64,000 nucleotides of DNA. It comes from Nocardia bovistercoris (GTDB lineage: Bacteria > Actinomycetota > Actinomycetes > Mycobacteriales > Mycobacteriaceae). Below the pieces are notes generated by a model, which made no database searches, was not told where the DNA came from, and was given only the letters and a program-made list of their open reading frames with translations. The position numbers and the translations under genes are program-made. The stretch covers positions 20,968-84,967 of the forward strand of contig NZ_JADMLG010000021.1 of NCBI RefSeq assembly GCF_015674855.1. Reading direction: 5' to 3'. Shown one piece after another: positions 60,430 to 64,000 of this stretch; positions within the stretch are counted from its first letter, which is position 1, and each line of letters begins with the position of its first letter.

Positions 60430-61658
60430 GCGGACACCTGGAACGGCACGCGGTCCGGCCAGCGCACGTAGCTGCCCGGTGCGTAGCGCAGGCCGTCGAG
60501 GTCGACGGTGAAATCCGGGCAGCGCGCGAGCAATTCCTCCAGCGCGACGCGGGCGACCATGCGCGCCGCCGCCGCGCCGAGGCAGTGGTGGTTGCCGTGG
60601 CTGAAGGTGAGAATGCCCTTCGGCGCGCGGGCGACGTCGAGTTCGCCCGCGGTGGGGCCGAATTCGCGTTCGTCGTGATTCGCCGACGCGTACAGCAGCA
60701 GCACCCGGCGTCCCTCGGGTATCACCGTGCCCGCCACCTCGACGTCGCGGGCGGCGGTGCGGGCGAGGCCCTGCACCGGTGAGGTGAGCCGCAGGAATTC
60801 CTCCACCGCGTCGGGGATGAGCGCGGGATCCTCGAGCAGCGCCCGCCGCTGTTCGGGATAGCGGGTGAGCAGTTGCGCGGCGCCGCCGAGATTGCCGGTG
60901 GTCGTGTCGTTTCCGCCGGTGATCATGGTGAAGGCGAAGCCGAGGATGGAGATGATGCCGTCGTAGTCGCCGTCGGCGCCGAGTCCCGAAGCCACCAGAT
61001 GCGAGATGGTGTCGTCTCCCGGTTCGGCGCGGCGCAGCTCGATCAGGCGGGTGAAGTACTGCATCAGCTCGCCGACGGCTTCGTGCGCGTGCATCGGGCT
61101 GCCGCCCGCGGAGGCGGCCATGATCAGGTCGGTCCATTCGTCGAACCGCGCCCGATCCTGTTCCGGCACACCGAGATAGTGGGCGACCACCATACTCGGC
61201 AGCGGCTTGAACAGTTCCACGGCGATATCGCCGCCGCCCGCCGCGCGCAGGCGTTCCAGCCGTTCCACCACGAAGGCCCGTACCTGCGGTTCCACCGATC
61301 GCACCTGGCGCGGCGTGAACCCTTTCATGACCTGTTTGCGGAAGCCGGTGTGATCGGGCGGATCGGTGAACACGAAGGGGCGCGGGCGCGGGAGCCCGAT
61401 CTCGTCGAGGTCGGTGTAGTCGACCGTCAGTCCCTGCCCGGAGGAGAAGGTCGTGACGTCGCGGGCGGCCGCGTGCACGTCGGCGTAGCGCGACAGTACG
61501 TAGTAGTCGTCGCCCGGCGCTTCGGGCGGTATCACGCGGTGCACGGGATCGCGATCGCGCAGCGCGCGGTACATGGGCCATGGATCGTCCCAGCTGTCAC
61601 CGCTGCGCAGTTCGAAACGTGGCGATTCGACATTCTCGCGAGACAACTCGACCTGCAT
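60426..61658 (-). CDS. Cytochrome P450
   Basis: A 410-residue soluble P450. The I-helix reads FTMITGGNDTTTGN, the K-helix EEFLRL (ExxR), and the haem loop LTFSHGNHHCLGAAAARM with the cysteine ligand in HHCLG. FVFTDPPDHTGFRKQVMKGFTPR is the C-helix region. The ATG is MQVELSREN. It has no ferredoxin beside it, so it may borrow carriers from elsewhere, such as the ferredoxins in region 1. A 14-bp KstR-type palindrome lies 34 bp upstream. Confidence 0.93.
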   Translation of the reverse strand: MQVELSRENVESPRFELRSGDSWDDPWPMYRALRDRDPVHRVIPPEAPGDDYYVLSRYADVHAAARDVTTFSSGQGLTVDYTDLDEIGLPRPRPFVFTDPPDHTGFRKQVMKGFTPRQVRSVEPQVRAFVVERLERLRAAGGGDIAVELFKPLPSMVVAHYLGVPEQDRARFDEWTDLIMAASAGGSPMHAHEAVGELMQYFTRLIELRRAEPGDDTISHLVASGLGADGDYDGIISILGFAFTMITGGNDTTTGNLGGAAQLLTRYPEQRRALLEDPALIPDAVEEFLRLTSPVQGLARTAARDVEVAGTVIPEGRRVLLLYASANHDEREFGPTAGELDVARAPKGILTFSHGNHHCLGAAAARMVARVALEELLARCPDFTVDLDGLRYAPGSYVRWPDRVPFQVSA

Positions 61659-61691
61659 GATTCGAAGGTAAGACAAAATACCTAATCTGTC

Positions 61692-61705
61692 TAGAACGAG
61701 TTCTA
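61692..61705 (-). promoter_or_regulatory. KstR-type palindrome upstream of P450
   Basis: TAGAAC-GA-GTTCTA, a perfect inverted repeat fitting the KstR consensus TNNAACNNGTTNNA of mycobacterial and rhodococcal cholesterol regulons. It is 34 bp upstream of the P450 ATG and overlaps the stop codon of the next minus-strand gene. KstR itself is not seen here, and the adjacent TetR could also bind it. Confidence 0.7.
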
Positions 61706-62491
61706 CTCCGGTGCGGGACCGGCGCCGAAGAAGTGCACCCACCCCGGATAGCTCCCGCTGTCCACGTCGTAGATGTGGAAGTCGAGCGCGCGCACCGACC
61801 CGCCGTCCGCATCGCGGAACCGCAGGCGCGGCGGTTCGTGGAAGTAGGTGACCTCGCCGCGTCCCCACAGCACGCGGAATTCCGGGTAGCGTCCGAGCTC
61901 GGCGAGCAGTCCGGCGAAATGCTCACCGGCGCGCAACCGCCCGATCCGGCCGCGCAGACCCGCGACCGACAGCGCGGCGGCCCGGTCCCAGTCGAGCAGC
62001 GCCCGCCGGGCCCGCTCGTCGCCGAACAGCCAGTGCAGGATGTTGTCGCCCTCGCGCAGCCCGGGGAAGAGCGCGCCGACCGCGGCATTGCCCGCGAGCA
62101 GGTACCAGCGCGCGTCGAAGTATCCGGCGGCATGCGGCAGGCGCAGCGCCAAGCCGTGACGCATATCCGCCGTGGTCTCGGTGCGTAGTCGTTCGACGCT
62201 CGGCGCGTCGGCTTCGCGAATGCCCGCGAGGTCGAACAAGTGGCGACGATCCGGACACGGCAGCTCCCGGATCCCGTCCAGGCAGCGGACCAGATTTTCC
62301 ACCACCGCGCGCGTCGGCCGCCCGCGCTCACCGCGTTCCAGATGTGTGAGATAGCTGACACTCATCCCGGCGCCGACCGCGAGTTTCTCGCGGGAGACGC
62401 CCCTGCCCTGTCGCAGACGTCGCAACAGTTCACCGAAGGTGGGCGGTAGCAACAGCACTTCGGCCATTCGCCCGCTCGTTGTCCCGACCAT
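61703..62491 (-). CDS. XRE-family regulator with MmyB-like ligand domain
   Basis: A 262-residue regulator. The helix-turn-helix (TFGELLRRLRQGRGVSREKLAVGAGMSVSYLTHLERGERGRPTRAVVENLVRCL) is N-terminal; the C-terminal domain (LLAGNAAVGALFPGLREGDNILHWLFGDERARRALLDWDRAA) is the MmyB-like PAS-type ligand domain. I chose the ATG at 62491, preceded by GGAGGGG; an ATG 13 codons earlier is less likely. It may regulate the P450 downstream, since the gene end overlaps the P450 promoter palindrome. Confidence 0.9.
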   Translation of the reverse strand: MVGTTSGRMAEVLLLPPTFGELLRRLRQGRGVSREKLAVGAGMSVSYLTHLERGERGRPTRAVVENLVRCLDGIRELPCPDRRHLFDLAGIREADAPSVERLRTETTADMRHGLALRLPHAAGYFDARWYLLAGNAAVGALFPGLREGDNILHWLFGDERARRALLDWDRAAALSVAGLRGRIGRLRAGEHFAGLLAELGRYPEFRVLWGRGEVTYFHEPPRLRFRDADGGSVRALDFHIYDVDSGSYPGWVHFFGAGPAPE

Positions 62492-63165
62492 TGGCCATCC
62501 CCTCCGATTGCGCCGAGAGTCCGGCGACACCGAACCCGACAGTTATTCGATTCGAACGCGACCATTCGCACCCTAACCCGCCGCAGCGCCACAGACGGAC
62601 ATTTGCGAAATATTTTCACCCGCAAGGATTTCGACCACCGACACGCGCGACCACAGCACACGACCTACCGAACAGCCACTCCGACAACCCATTCTGGCTA
62701 CCGTCTGGAATCGCCCATATCGACCGAGAAAATGCAGGTAAAATCTGCCAAAATCCCTTGAAGCAGCCACGCACCTCCGCCAATCTAACCGCATCAAGCT
62801 ACTTTTCAGCAAACTCACTGCTCTCGACATACGCGCCCTACCCGCACATCCACCACGTCACACCGAGAATTTCTCCTCCGAGATGGTCGCACCCGCGATC
62901 CGGTAATGCTCCGAACCGCGCCCATATTCCGGAAACCGGACGTCCGCACACTCCGGTGAAACGCGTCGACCGCCCGCCGCGACAAATTCGACGAGGAATC
63001 GCCCCGACCGCCCACGTACGCCCGTCGCGTCCACCCGAACACCAGCCCGCCCGCACCGCCGCGCCCCCTCCGCGCACGCGTTCCGAATACGCCGCGACAC
63101 GCAGCCAACTCGCAGCGAATCCATGCTTGACCACCGTGAATCACAATGGTTCAATTCGGCTCGCC
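62492..63165. other. Intergenic region between divergent XRE genes
   Basis: 674 bp, lower in GC than its surroundings, with no gene I can support. Several minus-strand frames of 85-109 codons overlap each other, lack ribosome sites and show no family motif. It presumably holds the promoters of both XRE genes. Confidence 0.55.
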
Positions 63166-64000
63166 ATGGGTCAAAAGAATCGAGCCGAGAACGACGCAGC
63201 CGGCGGCGAAACCGGCTCGCACCCGGCGTCCGCCGAACACGGACCGCGCGATCGCCTCGCCGCCGAACTCCGTCGTCTCCGCGACCTCGCGGGCATCTCG
63301 GGACGCGACCTCGCCGACCGCGTCGGCATCAGCCAATCCACCCTCTCGCGCATCGAGACCGGGCGCGCGATGCCATCGCTGCCCCAGGTGTCGGCGTGGA
63401 GCCGGGCCGTCGGCGCGACCGCCGAGGCCGACCGGAACCTGCGCGGGCTCACCGAGGCCGCCCACTCCGAACTCACCACGTGGCGTTCGGCACTCGCGAG
63501 CCGCACCCACATCCAGGACGACTTCCAGGCGCACGAATCCGCCGCGACGACCGTGCTGAACTTCCAGCCCACACTGGTGCCCGGGCTGTTGCAGACGGCG
63601 GAATACGCGCGGCACATCTTCGGGATCTTCCAGGTGCCGTACACCGCCGCCGGACTCGCGGCCGCGGTCGCCGCCCGACTGGACCGCCAGCCCGCGCTCT
63701 ACGACCCGAACCGGCGCTTCGAATTCCTCATCGGCGAAACCGCGCTGCGGCTGCGGCCGGGGCCGCGCCACATCCTGCTGGCCCAACTGGACCGCATCGC
63801 CTCGGTCGACACCCTCGACACCGTGTCCATCGGGATCATCCCCGCCGATATCGAGGCGAAGGCGACCATCCCGCACAGCTTCGTCATCTATGAGGGCGAG
63901 GATCCGGTGGTCTCGGTCGAGATGGTCGACGCCAATCGGCTCGTGCGCGCACCCGACGGCATCGACATGTACCGCGAGCGTTGGGCGCTGCTGCGCGGCA
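63166..64000 (+). CDS. XRE-family regulator with DUF5753 domain (partial, runs off the end)
   Basis: At least 278 codons, open to the window end. The HTH is AELRRLRDLAGISGRDLADRVGISQSTLSRIETGRAMPSLPQV, and the DUF5753 domain follows (LNFQPTLVPGLLQTAEYARHIFGIFQ, RFEFLIGETALRLRPG, HILLAQLDRIASVDTLDTVSIGIIP). The ATG is MGQKNRAEN. A DUF397 partner would be expected beyond the window. No stop codon is visible. Confidence 0.88.
   Translation, partial: MGQKNRAENDAAGGETGSHPASAEHGPRDRLAAELRRLRDLAGISGRDLADRVGISQSTLSRIETGRAMPSLPQVSAWSRAVGATAEADRNLRGLTEAAHSELTTWRSALASRTHIQDDFQAHESAATTVLNFQPTLVPGLLQTAEYARHIFGIFQVPYTAAGLAAAVAARLDRQPALYDPNRRFEFLIGETALRLRPGPRHILLAQLDRIASVDTLDTVSIGIIPADIEAKATIPHSFVIYEGEDPVVSVEMVDANRLVRAPDGIDMYRERWALLRG

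Noticed and set aside
62573..63154. Overlapping minus-strand frames of 85-109 codons
   Set aside because: No ribosome site, no motif, mutually overlapping; region is lower in GC and promoter-like.

Overview
The window looks like chromosomal DNA of a high-GC actinobacterium of the mycolic-acid group, most likely Nocardia or a close relative. The reasons are the roughly 70% GC content, many GTG starts with ATGA/GTGA overlaps, a complete yrbE-mce import operon, mycofactocin genes, DUF4254 and XRE/DUF5753/DUF397 genes, and a latex-clearing-protein homologue. I see no tRNA, rRNA, transposase, integrase, CRISPR array or replication origin.

Region 1 (1-14 kb) looks like a catabolic and redox cluster. 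It holds an acyl-CoA ligase (minus strand), a [3Fe-4S] ferredoxin, two tandem amidohydrolases, a Rieske protein and an alpha/beta hydrolase (plus strand). After these come a small unknown gene, a NuoF-like protein with two more small ferredoxins, an acyl-CoA dehydrogenase pair, a divergent TetR regulator and an FprB-type ferredoxin/ferredoxin reductase fusion. There are many electron carriers here but no oxygenase. Region 2 (14.2-24.5 kb, minus strand) is one long operon: aldehyde dehydrogenase, yrbEA, yrbEB, mceA-mceF, ending in a strong hairpin. A GAGAAY-N3-ATTYYC-like element recurs in the upstream regions of the ligase, the ferredoxin operon, the dehydrogenase/TetR pair and the ALDH-mce operon. 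This suggests one regulon, possibly run by the TetR protein at 10974.

Region 3 (25-34 kb) holds a broken LLM oxidoreductase gene, a TetR regulator, a Tat-exported rubber oxygenase (Lcp), two flavin-dependent monooxygenases of the NtaA/DszA type, and a complete class I P450 set (ferredoxin, ferredoxin reductase, P450). Poly-G/poly-C runs at the window start and at 27986-28014 may be assembly scars.

Region 4 (34.5-45.3 kb) has a peptidoglycan amidase, an FkbM methyltransferase, a DUF4254 gene with a partner, an XRE/DUF5753 - Methyltransf_19 - DUF397 set, two esterases/hydrolases, and nirB/nirD with a linked unknown gene. Region 5 (45.8-64 kb) has an OatA-like acyltransferase, a large SARP/AfsR-type regulator, a hemerythrin-like protein, mycofactocin mftA-mftB-mftC without mftD-F, homocysteine methyltransferase, an ArsR/SRPBCC pair with its operator, an SDR-CPBP pair, a metallo-beta-lactamase-fold protein, a TetR-P450 pair behind a KstR-type palindrome, and two XRE regulators. 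The second of these runs off the window end.

A working model for regions 1-3, which is inference, is oxidation and import of a hydrophobic isoprenoid or steroid-like substrate. Oxygenases (Lcp, P450s, LLM enzymes) would act first, followed by Mce import, aldehyde dehydrogenase, CoA ligation and acyl-CoA dehydrogenation, with the ferredoxins and reductases supplying electrons.
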